Positions 11,858 through 22,390 are shown, counted from the stretch's first letter. The stretch: DNA of 64,000 nt from Ophiodon elongatus (GCA_016806645.1 JACSYO010001818.1:2758001-2822000), one strand, 5' to 3'. Made by a program: numbers and translations. Notes: a model not told the origin generated them from the sequence alone.

Positions 11858-12535
11858 TTGATGAGACGAACATTAAAAAAAGGAAGCCCATCCTGACCGC
11901 GACTCCCCTGGAAGAGGAAATATTGCATCTCAATGGGACCTTTCTGGTGAAATAAAAGGATGAATACAAAAAAAAGAGAAAAGAGAAAGAAAAGTGGGAC
12001 GCAGAGGGAGCCGCCGATCATCTCCTCATGGAACCAGAAACTCAGGCGACAATCTCCCCGATGTCTTAATTAATTGAACAAAGCAACAAATCATGCAAAT
12101 TGCTCCTCGGCGGGAGCGACAAAAGCAAAGAGACATGAAGGGAGCGAAGCAGCGGAAGCGAGCAGGTGATGGACGTGCAGACGGGACAGGTAGGGATGTG
12201 GGGGGGAATGCGTCTCGGCTCTCGTCTTTGACACGAGCTCCTCGCTGTATCGTGAAGCGGCGCCGGTCTGCGAGAGAGAGAGGCAGGCGGTCGGAGATGA
12301 AGGCGTTGCCGCGGCGCGTACTCATCGCCGTGCGTCAGGAACAAACCCTGGCTGGTGCGGGGCACGGTAAAAACTCCGGATGCGCCTTTTATCTTCGCTC
12401 CTCTGATGGATCCCCTCGGACTGATGGAGGCCACGTTGCCGGTGCAGCCTGACAACTAAATCCACAGATCCCCCCCCCCCAAAATCTCAGAGTGAATACA
12501 AATTAAATATGCCATTTGCGTCGGCTCTTCCTGCT
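11858..12535 (+). repeat. Diverged direct duplication, copy B (CpG-rich)
   Basis: This is the partner of 9582-10025, longer because of an inserted CpG-rich stretch at about 12180-12345. The octamer ATGCAAAT is at 12093-12100. Open frames of 99-129 codons on both strands come from high GC content and show no domain I recognise. It is flanked by two same-orientation copies of another repeat (11640-11790 and 12620-12775). Confidence 0.75.
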
Positions 12536-12619
12536 CCGTGCGGGATCAGACCTCACATTTTGTTCACTTTACTCTCAGACAGACAAAACCTTTCAGTGTT
12601 TGATCTATAAAAGACCGCA

Positions 12620-12775
12620 AGAAATAGGAGCAAAGTGTCACAAATGCCAATCACAGGTTCCCAAGGCCCAAAGTCAAGTCTTCAAAATCAGTCCACAGCC
12701 CAGGAACGGTTCAATTTACAAGAATATAAAACATAGAAGAGCCTCATATTGGAGAACTCCAGATCAGCAATAGTT
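12620..12775 (+). repeat. Interspersed repeat X, copy 2
   Basis: Shares ordered phrases with 11640-11790, including AATGCCAATCACAGGTTCCC and AAGTCTTCAAAATCAGTCC, then GGTTCAATTTACAAGAATAT. It is in the same orientation as copy 1, with copy B of the larger duplication between them. Confidence 0.65.
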
Positions 12776-13200
12776 TGGTATGTTTGGCTTGGTAAAAGAG
12801 CAAATGATTCATCAACTATCAAAACTGTGGTTAGGAAATTATCAATAATTTGACTAATTTACTAATGGTTATAAAACTAAAAAGTAAGAAACCGTAGAAA
12901 TTGTCGTTCTTTGTGGCTTTAATGGCACATCTGCGTAGGGCGTCAACTTGCGATTATCAGTCCGTTATTCACTAATTATACATTTGGCTCATAAAATGTC
13001 AGAAAATAGATTAATTAACACCAAAGTTGACGTCTCAAATTGTTGTTTTTGTCAAACCAATAGTTCAAGGTCCAATATCATAAAATAATCTGCAAATGTT
13101 ACCATTTTAGAGACTGGAACCAGAGCTTTTTTTGGGGAGGGGGGGGGCAATTTTGCTGAAGATAAAAACATAAATCGATAATCAAATAATTTGTATTATT
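12776..13200. repeat. Degenerate interspersed repeat related to X
   Basis: Phrases such as TCATAAAATGTCAGAAAATA and TTGTTTTTGTCAAACCAATAG match the wording of the same teleost family as X. A G-run (13135-13147) follows. Confidence 0.45.
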
Positions 13201-13557
13201 ATTTCGATATTGGAAGACTTCCACAGACTCATCCTCTTCCCTGGCTCGACAAGGACAACCAGTGCTTTAAACATGTGGGTGAGCATGCCCCTACGTCTCT
13301 CCCTCTCTAAACACTGGCGTGACTTTCAGTCTGCAGCCCGGCCTCGGGGCCTCGCTGAGGCTTCGTGGACCAAAGTCCGAGGGGGATCAGCTCATAATCC
13401 GCGGCCCCTTCAGGCACCGGCAGAACAGATAAAGGCCCGGCATCGGTTTGAGATCAGATCCCTCTGTGTGAACTGTAAAAACACCCGGTGGGCTGTCTCG
13501 GGCCAGTCAACAATGATGCACTTCAGAAAGCGGACGATTGGGCCGTCGGAGCGTGTT

Positions 13558-13941
13558 GGGGAGCGAGGTGGAGGGGAGCGAGGAGCGAGGTGGAGGGGAG
13601 CGAGGTGGAGGGGAGCGAGGAGCGAGGTGGAGGGGAGTGAGGCGGTGGGGAGCGAGGAAAAGGGGAGCGAGGAGCTCAGTGGAGGAGAGTGAGGCGGTGG
13701 GGAGCGAGGTGGTGGCAGCGAGGTGGAGGGGAGCGAGGTGGAGGGGAGCGAGGTGGAGGGGAGCGAGGAGCGAGGTGGAGGGGAGTGAGGCGGTGGGGAG
13801 CGAGGTGGAGGGGAGTGAGGTGGAGGGGAGCGAGGTGGAGGGGAGTGAGGTGGTGGGGAGCGAGGTGGAGGGGAGTGAGGCGGTGGGGAGCGAGGTGGAG
13901 GGGAGCGAGGCGGTGGGGAGCGAGGTGGAGGGGAGCGAGGC
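13558..13941. repeat. 15-bp G-rich minisatellite
   Basis: About 25 units close to GGGAGCGAGGTGGAG. Variants have GTG for GCG and CGGTG for TGGAG, and some units carry a 7-bp GAGCGAG addition. Because 15 is a multiple of three, several frames on both strands stay open and encode repeats such as APLHL, SLPST or RSPPP on minus and GSEVE or RWRGA on plus. These are artefacts of the repeat. The purine bias (G/A on plus) is strong. Confidence 0.95.
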
Positions 13942-14029
13942 ACGGGAAAACATTTAGCAGTGAGTCGCCGTCACGCTCAGAACAAGCGTTGCCTCTGGGA
14001 AACAACCACCGTGACAATCAGGAGGCGTG

Positions 14030-14640
14030 TTAGGATACATCGATGTGCATCAATATACTGAGTCAATGGTCAACGATCTAACCAATCGATGCAAAGTCAA
14101 AATATCGAGCATATCATCATCTTTAAAATACGCCCTCATTTTTAATTCCGTAGCACGTCTGTGTCACCATCTCCTTCCTAAAGAGCTCTTTTTTTTCCTG
14201 GTGATTCGATAAATAGTCGACAAGAAATAACCGCATGGTTTTTGAACACTCCTGTGTGAATTAAATACTTACTATATAATACTATTTGATAAAGAACTTC
14301 GGTGGAAAATAATCCGATCTTCAGAGAAATTTGAGTTAGTATGTGCTCGTTATTATCAATTTAGACAACGTATCATGTTATATACGATTTCATCACGCTA
14401 TGATTCCATTGAAAGACAATGAATTATAATAGTGAAATATCTTCCAGCCCTACTGATTGATAGAAATGTACCCGATCGTGTTAGATGGGCATATGATAGT
14501 CTCCTATCGATCGCAGGCACCTGAAATGAATCCAAATCGTATCGTGGCAGATTTTGTGATATCAGCACTTATCGTATCGTTGTCCAAAGAATTGATTTAA
14601 TATCCTATCATGATGAAACTTGGGATTTACAACCCTAATT
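14030..14640. repeat. Degenerate teleost interspersed repeat
   Basis: Contains AATCGTATCGTGGCAGATTT and TATCGTATCGTTGTCCAAAG, phrases typical of a dispersed teleost element with bipartite ATCG-rich ends. It begins near ATACATCGATGTGCATCAAT. No coding capacity. Confidence 0.55.
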
Positions 14641-16718
14641 ATCAAGCCATCGACTTTCCTCACTACTAAAAAAAAGAATATCTGAGTTGTTCAGACAATG
14701 AAGCTGCTGAAGACATTTATACATTTCATTTAAACCAGGACAAAGAGAGGATTACAGATGGAGAGGCCCATATGCATGAATATGTGATGCTCTCCGATGC
14801 CACGTCACACACATCCCTGCATAGATAGGGCAGCCTGAGATAGTGAGAGGTTACAAGTCCTCCAATTATTTCCGTGTCCTTGCCTTGACACTCGACAGAC
14901 CTTCATTTCACCATCCTCGAACTGCTACACCGCTGCAGTCGTATCTGTCGACCGAGGACTAGATCCAATGTTAATACACGCCATTCACCCAAGCCTGTTG
15001 CTCTAAAAAAAAAACTCTGCTTCTTCACAATAAGACAAAAGAAATAAAAAATAAGAAAATCTGCCATTTTGCAACATTGTTTCCCTCCCAAAAGCTTATT
15101 GCACAGAGGAATTGAGCTAATAAAGTGTAATTTGCTTCTGAGTGCTGGTGTTCTCGCTGTGTGTGTGTGTGTGTGCGTGTGCGTGTGTGTGTGACTGAAT
15201 GCTTGTCTTTATGTCACACTGATCGGCGCTTCTCCTGGCAACAGTCCAAACAGTGGAGCTGCTGGTGGGAGAGGCGAGGACTCTGGGGAGCGACATCTTG
15301 TGACAACTCTGTCACATTATTTCATCATCGATCGAGGAGTCTCATTAGGTCCTTTCTGACAGGTAAAAGAAAAGAAAAGAAAAGAAAAGAAAAATCACAT
15401 TTTCCAGGACAGAGTGGTTGCTTGTCCGGGTCAAAAAAAAAAAGCACAGCTGGTGTGTATTTTTTTTTTTTAAAGCGTAGCAACTGCATCTTCGGTGGCA
15501 ACTAATGTATCTTTAATGGATTATATTCTGTAATTGCTTATGATTTATTTAAAAAAAAGAAAAGCAGCGCAGCAGACTCCAACAGCTTCCACCAAGGATT
15601 GTGTTGTGCATAATTTGTATTCCTTCCCTTCCCATTGACACGCAAACGGGAATTTGGGGCAGAAATGGAGCTAAGCTGAGAGGAAGTGGAGTCTGCAAGG
15701 CAGAGAAACACTCACATACGACCACGACCGCCCTTGACACATGGCTTAAGATACATGGAGGACATCTGACAGAAGACGGAACAGCCTGCTCCTTGTTACC
15801 CCCCCCCCCCCCACACCCCTTCTCCCCCCTCCTCCTTCCACCATCAGCAGCACACAAACACAGCCGCAAACGAACATCTGCAGCACGGAGAGACACACAC
15901 ATTCATTTGTCATGCGCCGCAGCCTTCCATCATGACACAAATTTCAAACTGAAGCGAGAAGGCCCAGACGCAGAGAACAACGAGCCGCGTGTCCAAGAGA
16001 GGAAGTTCTCATTGTACTATTTCATTTGCGCGGATCACAGTCTTCCTACGCTTGAAGATGAAATCGCACAACTGTACACAGACGGATGGAAGAAACACAT
16101 GCACACACACATGCACACACACGTGCACGGAGAGAATCCCGGCGGTGCAGGCGGCTGGAACCGCATCTGATCTCCAAAGACTCCTGAGCTGCAAAGTCTT
16201 AAATATTTATGGAGCTCAATTCCAAACGCTCGAGTCTCATGCTCACCAGAGAGGAGGCCGAGAGGTTTGGCGTCTCCTAATTAAATTAATCACAACTGGC
16301 GACATCATAAACATGCTCAGAGGCACAGAGTCGACCTCAGAACCAAGCAGTGTTTTTACGCAGCACATTTATAACAACAAAAAGAAAAAAAAAAGGCTGT
16401 CCATGTGTTGAGTTTCATGTTTATTAATCTATGGAACACCGTAGGGGAACAAAAGTTAAGACTACATAAACCTCTTCACAGTTCTACGTCATTGAGTCTT
16501 CTTTGCTCTGCGTCCACGTTCACATTTCCTCACACCTTGTCCGTACAACAAGCTGCGCGTCCACAAACTTATGAAGCGCGGCCTATTTGTAGCCTTTGCA
16601 GTGCACAATGCAGTTTTGCATTTTCTCTGCTGAGGAGAAGAAAAAGATCCAGGCCTCGACCACAAACCAGCTCTCCGAAACCTGAATCCCACTCTGCAGC
16701 CAGGTTTACCTGACTGTG

Positions 16719-16758
<40 letters not shown>

Positions 16759-16859
16759 AGAATATTGTGCCAACAGCAATTTAACTAATTAGTGGACTAC
16801 GATACCCATATGCTTTGAATACCGGAGCATGCATCACAGGCTGTGTGGTACCGGCCCCA
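14641..16859. other. Intronic sequence with simple repeats, no gene seen
   Basis: Includes GT runs at about 15159-15191 and 16719-16757, an AAAGA pentamer run at 15365-15394, a poly-C tract at about 15799-15812, and CACACATG tandem units at 16097-16124. The 189-codon plus-strand frame at 15601-16170 overlaps these low-complexity tracts and has no domain. Confidence 0.5.
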
Positions 16860-17195
16860 TTACAGTTATAGGGCTGCAGCCAACAATTGCTTTCATTGTC
16901 AATTAATCTCCTGATTATTTTCTCAGTTTGTTGATTAATCACGTCACCATTTTGGTCCATCAAACAGAGGATATTGAAAAAAAATGTATAATAATCAATT
17001 TTTTTTGCCTTAAGACAAAAGGTGACATCCTAAAATTGTTCATTTTGTCTCACTCACAATCCATAACCTGAAGATCGGTCAGTTTACAACCACACGACAC
17101 AAACAGATGACGACATGCTGCCTGAAAAATAACTAAAACAAAACAATTTGCCAATAAATCTTTTATCAACTGATCATTTAAAGACTAATCCTTTC
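16860..17195. repeat. Interspersed repeat related to X
   Basis: Reads TTGTCAATTAATCTCCTGAT, then AAAAGGTGACATCCTAAAAT and CAGTTTACAACC. It is the same family wording as X at 11.6 and 12.6 kb, in the same orientation. An adjacent 11-bp tandem duplication (CCACCGTTGCT) lies at about 17221-17242. Confidence 0.5.
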
Positions 17196-17930
17196 CCCCC
17201 ATGCATGGTGCTTTAGGGGCCACCGTTGCTCCACCGTTGCTCCATGGGTTTAGACTTCATACTGTACAATCAGCACAAACATTCTACCTCTCACCATATG
17301 AGTGAAGCCATTAATGGAGCCCAAACTATGAATCCACCACAGAAGATTGTGTGTGTGTGTGTAATATGCCAGCAGGACAAATTTCACACGTAACAGCACT
17401 TTGGAGCACAATTAAAAAAAAATTAAGTATGAGGTGACTGAAATACACCTAAAATTACTGGGGTTTTTTTCTTCAATTATTAATAGTAACCGTATAACCT
17501 TGATGAGTCGACACATCTCATGATAATGTATGCCAACTTCAGCAGCATGAATATATTACAACAGACAACAGAGCAGGTGCGAGGAGGGCTTTCCAAACTA
17601 AAAGCTTGATGGAAACACGAATCAGCCAGCAGGTCAGTTCACTTCCTGTCGGTAACCATTTAAAGATTTGAAGAAATTTTTTTTTTATAATAATTATAAT
17701 ATTGCACACGAAGACAACAACGATCTCGCAGCATCGCAGCGGCGCTTTTAATTCTCAACTTTCCCCGAATTCTGCGTCTGCGGTCTCAACGCAACTTCAA
17801 TGGCCTGCAGCCAGTTTAAAGGGGAGTCGGATGCATCTTGCAATGACGGCTCAATATTTGCAACTTGCGTCGCGCGACATCAGCACAACGCAACAATGAA
17901 ACGACGGGCGCGTGTGGATGGGGCACTTAC

Positions 17931-17967
17931 ATCGGTGGTTGCGACGCTTCCCCTTGTACATGGTCAT
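17931..17967 (-). CDS. Possible alternative first coding exon of ralyl
   Basis: On the minus strand inside the large ralyl intron, ATG 17967-17965 (A at -3) opens 12 codons reading MTMYKGKRRNHR plus one base T. A strong donor GTAAGT follows at 17930-17925. The frame has an in-frame TGA 30 bases (10 codons) upstream of this ATG, so this is the first usable start in the frame. The exon ends in phase 1, which is what the exon at 3147 needs. T|AC would give Tyr in place of the Asp made by the normal join, and translation would then continue INMAGEP... The surrounding 370 bp is unusually rich in CpG. The product would have a basic N-terminal tag and no RRM. No transcript evidence is available, so this is inference from splice signal, phase and composition. 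A chance donor in a CpG-rich intron patch is the main alternative. Confidence 0.35.
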
Positions 17968-18240
17968 CTTGTGATACGGGTCCAGCTTTGCGCTCGTTCG
18001 GGTCTTCGTTCAGATGCTGCGTTCAGGGACACACACGGCGTCGTGGACTCGTGGAGCGCTGCGATACTTTCTGACCAGAAATAAATTAGCCCCTCGGAAA
18101 AAAGGGGGGATTGGAGGCGCTGCTGCTTGAGCGAGGACCGTACCATTGCTCAGAGTCGGCAGAGGGGTGGAGCGGGACTCCGGTGAGTCTCAAACACACG
18201 CGCACACAAACACGCACGTGCACGTACACGCGTCGGTCGA
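17965..18240 (-). promoter_or_regulatory. CpG-rich block, candidate internal promoter
   Basis: CpG is dense here compared with the rest of the intron. On the minus strand a CCAAT sequence lies at 18114-18110 and an AT-rich TATA-like TAATTTAT at 18088-18081. Both are upstream of the candidate alternative first exon. A 60-codon open frame on the same strand (18146 to 17964) ends in a TGA that overlaps the candidate ATG as ATGA. Whether transcription starts here is unproven. Confidence 0.35.
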
Positions 18241-18599
18241 GTGACATTCACATGTCAATAGAAATAAGAAGAAAAGCCACGATTTATAAAAGCAACTATA
18301 GAGTGAATCTGTCACGATGGATTTTGATCACATCTACTCCTCAATTTACATTAATTTAGAAAAATCTGTTTGAAGTCACCAAATATGTGAACCGTTAAGA
18401 GTTATTCTTCTAAAAGGGTCCATTTATTTGTTATTTTTACGACATTTAGTCGTAAATCAAACTTTTCCGAGCTGATCTGAGTCAAACAAAATGTTACATA
18501 TATAGTTCAATGTACTTACGTCTTTAGAGCATTTATAGAAGCTTTAAATGGTTTTTATTTGTATCTATTTCTCTCATATATTCGTATCCATTTCTCTCA

Positions 18600-18680
18600 T
18601 AAACATATGTTTTATGTGTATATTTACCTGAAACTAAGAATCGCTGGGTTTTTGTGAGCTTAGAATGAGCCCTTCCCACT

Positions 18681-18682
<2 letters not shown>
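18600..18682 (-). repeat. Interspersed repeat Y, fragment next to (TA)n
   Basis: On the minus strand it reads AGTGGGAAGGGCTCATTCTA, then AAAAACCCAGCGATTCTTAG and TTTCAGGTAAATATACACAT. It is the reverse complement of the segment at 47347-47411. A (TA)n tract abuts it at the same internal position as in the 47-kb copy. Confidence 0.8.

Positions 18683-18743
<61 letters not shown>
18683..18743. repeat. (AT)n microsatellite
   Basis: A 61-bp AT run with a single TTT interruption, directly joined to the repeat Y fragment. Confidence 0.95.
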
Positions 18744-18749
<6 letters not shown>

Positions 18750-18856
18750 TCATGACTAAAAAAAATGCTCATCTCGTGAAATTAAAAAAGATACTTTAAA
18801 TAAATACTACACTATATATAGTATAGGTTAATACATATATGTTTTACCAAAGAGTA

Positions 18857-18899
<43 letters not shown>
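18857..18899. repeat. (AT)n microsatellite
   Basis: A second AT run of about 40 bp, 115 bp after the first. Confidence 0.95.
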
Positions 18900-18903
<4 letters not shown>

Positions 18904-19019
18904 ACACTCAAAATGCCAAAACAAGACTGTGGATAATAAAAGTATATAGCCATGATAGAGGCTGTACTAAGCAAAGTTAGCTTTGAGCTAAATGCTAAGT
19001 AATGTGAAGTTTACCATGT

Positions 19020-19275
19020 TCACCATCTCAGTTTAACGTGTTAGCGTGCTAACATTTGCTAAGTAGCACTAAGCATAAAACCTGAAGCTGATGAGAATCT
19101 CATTAGTTTTGTAAGTATTTGGTCACAAACTTTGCCCTGATGGTGGCGGATCACCAAAGTTATTACAACTCATGATGGGAACTCTGTCTGAATTGAAATT
19201 CATGTCAATCCATCCAGTAGTTGTTGAGATATTTCAGGGTGACTGACGTTGCCATCCATATTGCTGAAATGAGTT
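19020..19275 (+). repeat. Interspersed repeat Z (GCTAACATTTGCTA family)
   Basis: Contains GCTAACATTTGCTAAGTAGC, GATGGTGGCGGATCACCAAA and CATCCAGTAGTTGTTGAGAT, phrases of a very common teleost dispersed element. A shorter relative is at 58835-59045. Confidence 0.7.
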
Positions 19276-20344
19276 AGCACTTTGTCATCTGAGTGCATTT
19301 CTGGTACTTCATATTGTACTTAAAATGCTTCAAATGTATTCTGACTTTATGCTTGGAATTTCTTTTTTATTCAGATTCCCTCTTAGTACACACACTTTAA
19401 TTAAAATGTTTAAACCTTTGAAAAAGGACCAAAGTGTGAAATCAAATACTGTCTGTGACCTTGAAGGTTTATTTGTCTGGTTCATTTTATGAAGCGGTGA
19501 TGGATCCTTTCTGTAATACTGTCTGTGTGAATATGGGTTAAGATAATAATCACACTGACATTGCATAGAAATAATATTCCACTACCTCCACAACCTCTGG
19601 TCACACTTGAAAAGAAGGTGCACCTCATCTTACTGGCTAAGGGGATTGTGTTGCTACGGAGACAGGGATAAGGAAGCGGCCTGGATGTTGATTTTGTGTG
19701 ATCCATTCCTTGATATTACATTATTGTTGTGAGGGTTGAATATCGAGACTTTTTCTTTGGCCTGAGATGAATTGTGCAGTGGAAACAAACAACTATGAAA
19801 GCCAACTGCATGGAAGTAGCAGGAATTCAATCAATGTTTCGCTCCTCTGAAACTGCTGCTGCTCTCACATGCTCCAGAATGACAAACAGTCTTCTTTATG
19901 CTTTTACTTTGACACTTAAATAAAAAAAAAAAATGAAATCCTGCGAGGTGAATTTGGTGAAAATCAATTAAATAAAAAGAGTGGACATGATTACTGGTTC
20001 ACACACTGGGCTGTAGGTCAACGTTGTTTATTGTAGAAAGACGTTTTTTTTTCCTCACATTTAAAATATATTTATTTGGATGAGGAAATTAAAAAAAAAA
20101 GGTGTGAACATGTTCCAAAAATCAGCAACCAGCAATGAGAGAAAATAACAACATCTTTAAAAGGAATACAGGGACATCTGCTGTCCATGATGGATTAATA
20201 CAACAGACAGCCTTAAAAATGCAAAAGGAAGCATGAAGCATTTGAATCCTTCAAAATTTAAACTCTTAATGTGATTCATTTTGAAAGTTCTTTGTCTCAA
20301 AAATTTTAAATTAATGAATTACTTCACTCAAGACCAGATGTGTT

Positions 20345-20985
20345 TAACATTCCCACCTCACTTAAAAGGAACAGTGTGTAACATGTGGGGGGATTAATTG
20401 GCAGAAATTGAATATAAAATGCAAAAACTATGTTTTCATTAGTGTATAATGACCTGAAACTAAGAATCGTTATGTTTTATTTACCTTAGAAAAAGTCATT
20501 ATAGCAGGACAGCAGGACAGGAGGACCGACTAATATCTGATGTCCATGTTCTTCATTATTGATTATTATCATTTGTAAACTTCACTCAGGAATGTTATAT
20601 CTTTTATTGACATTTAAGATTTGCTTCCAGTGAGGAATTAACGACTTTATATAGTGACGTTGCTGGTGTAAACATTGCTGTTGCTGCTGTAGAAACAATA
20701 TTTAGTTACAGTACTGTATATGTAAATTATAAATAACTTCTAATCCTGTTCTACGTTTAGTTTTTAAAACTCATATATGTTTTTAAAAGCAATCATTTAG
20801 TCATGAAAAAGAACAGAGTATTCTTAAGAGTAGCTCCATGCAGTAATAAAATCCTAAAGAGATCTTTTCCTATAGGGCCACCGTAGTTCTCCGACACACT
20901 TGGAAAGGGAGGGGTGAGCAGTGGGTCATATTGTTGCTTGTAAGCCACTAAATCTCACATGCTGTTCTTTTAAAGGCCTTTTTTT
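20345..20985 (-). repeat. Interspersed repeat Y, longer diverged copy
   Basis: Read on minus it shares CGATTCTTAGTTTCAGGTCA with the other copies and ends with GTTACACACTGTTCC. The other end (20870-20960) holds AGGGCCACCGTAGTTCTCCG. Family structure suggests one element with an altered middle. No reading frame. Confidence 0.6.
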
Positions 20986-21681
20986 TAAATGAGCATCAGA
21001 CAGAATACATCTCTGAGAAAAACTCGACTGCTCATTAGAATTCTTTCACATTTTCATTTTTAGAAATATGTATATTCTGTTGCAACCTTGTGGTAAGTGG
21101 AAAAGGCAGCACTTCCTTTCTTCAGAAAGTCTGGATGTTTAGATGTGGAATTTAAAAGCTGTATTAATGTCAGAGGAAAAATAAATTTCCTCAAGTTTCA
21201 TAGTGAATATCTCAAAACTACAGAGCATCAAATCTGAGCAGCGCAACCTTTTAAGTTACTGCCGTTTGGATGATCATATTCAATGATTTAATCAGGACCA
21301 CATCGGCAAGGCAGATGCTTTCAGATCCGACACTGACTTGAACCAAACTTCTGTAAACTCCACGAGGCTGTTAAAGCAATTAACAATGGATCACATGACC
21401 ATAGTATCGTAGTGTGAAAGCCTGGAGTTCAGTTAATTTGGCCCTCGCCATCTTGTCTTTTGGCCGTCACCATCTTGTTTTTTTTTGTAAAGAGAAGTGA
21501 CATGATAGGGTGGAGCAGTACCACGGAACGCTGAATAAAGCATTTTTATGTGACCAAAAAGGTTATAATTAACTTTCATGCACTGAAAGCCCACTCTGAA
21601 AGGGTTAAAGGTGTAAGACTAAAACACAGTCAACTCCCAGCACAGACAGCGCTGTGGTAGAGACCTGTCAATCACAATGTA

Positions 21682-21965
21682 AATGGTCTTGTACTTGTAT
21701 AGCGCTTTTCTAGTCTTCTGACCACTCAAAGCACTTTAACACTACATGACATCATTCATACACTGATGGGAGGAGCTAAGGTGCCACCTGCACATCAGGA
21801 GTAGCTAACATTCACACACCGTAGGCACAGCTACAGGAGCAATCTGGGGTTAAGTGTCTTGGCCAAGGACACATCGATATGGGCTAGTGGAGCCTGGGAT
21901 CGAACCACCGATCCTCTGATTGAAGGACGACCCTGCTCACCACTAAGCCACAGTTGCCACCACGG
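21682..21965 (-). mobile_element. tRNA-derived SINE-like insertion
   Basis: On the minus strand it has a polymerase III B-box-like GGTTCGATCCC (21906-21896). The opposite end has TAGCGCTTTTCTAGTCTTCT on plus, a phrase seen in a very common teleost SINE. ATGTA at 21677-21681 and 21966-21970 is a candidate target-site duplication. The flanks join cleanly as in the uninterrupted copy at 4730-4740. Confidence 0.7.
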
Positions 21966-22120
21966 ATGTAGCCCCGCCCTTAAACATACCCTTTTGTATG
22001 GTCTATTTTACTCTTAATGTGACCATAATTCAATAAATGAACATCATGCTGTATTGAACTGTACACTGTATATAAACTCATGTTTACAATATTTCCTGAG
22101 GTAATATATCAACTGAGAAG

Positions 22121-22239
22121 TGTAGTAATTTCAAATAATCTTTTATCATTATTTGTCTGCCATTTCTATTTTGTAAAGCACTTTGTAACCTTTGTTTTGA
22201 AAAGTGCTATAGAAATACAGAATATTAATATCATTAGTA
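22121..22239. mobile_element. LINE/SINE 3' tail-like insertion
   Basis: TTGTAAAGCACTTTGTAACC and GAAAAGTGCTATAGAAATA resemble tails of fish LINE/SINE elements. The segment is missing from the family A copy at 4511-5035, where flanking phrases are contiguous. Confidence 0.55.
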
Positions 22240-22291
22240 TCATTTTCTCATAGAATTCTGTACAATTAGACTTATTTTGCAATCAGAGGAT

Positions 22292-22334
22292 TGCATTATT
22301 TCTAGTGGCCCTGATAGCCACTAGAAATAATGCA
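22292..22334. repeat. Perfect 18-bp hairpin inside family A copy 2
   Basis: The arm TGCATTATTTCTAGTGGC (22292-22309), a 7-nt spacer, then its exact complement (22317-22334). The copy at about 4935-4977 has the right-hand arm sequence in degenerate form but no matching left arm. Confidence 0.9.
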
Positions 22335-22390
22335 GGTTTAAGGCACTTCCTCATTAATTTCACTTTGCTCACCTGGAGGTCGCCAGCTTT

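Larger units (their letters stand above)
21425..22390 (+). mobile_element. Family A copy 2, interrupted by nested insertions
   Basis: Shares with 4511-5035 the phrases GCCGTCACCATCTTG, GACCTGTCAATCACAA, TATGGTCTATTTTACTC, CATGTTTACAAT and CATTTTCTCATAGA in the same order. Two segments absent from copy 1 interrupt it: a SINE-like element at about 21682-21965 and a LINE/SINE tail-like segment at about 22121-22239. Its 3' part contains a perfect 18-bp hairpin that copy 1 lacks. Confidence 0.7.

Noticed and set aside
12066..12455. 129-codon minus and 119-codon plus frames
   Set aside because: GC-rich sequence keeps both strands open. The region is a copy of a diverged duplication whose other copy does not keep these frames.
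13410..14033. Several 110-177 codon frames on both strands encoding proline-, serine- or glycine/glutamate-rich repeats
   Set aside because: They are translations of a 15-bp tandem repeat, which stays open in multiple frames. No splice, start or conservation evidence.
15601..16170. 189-codon plus-strand frame
   Set aside because: Includes poly-C and CACATG simple repeats, no recognisable domain, and opposite-strand frames of similar length overlap it.
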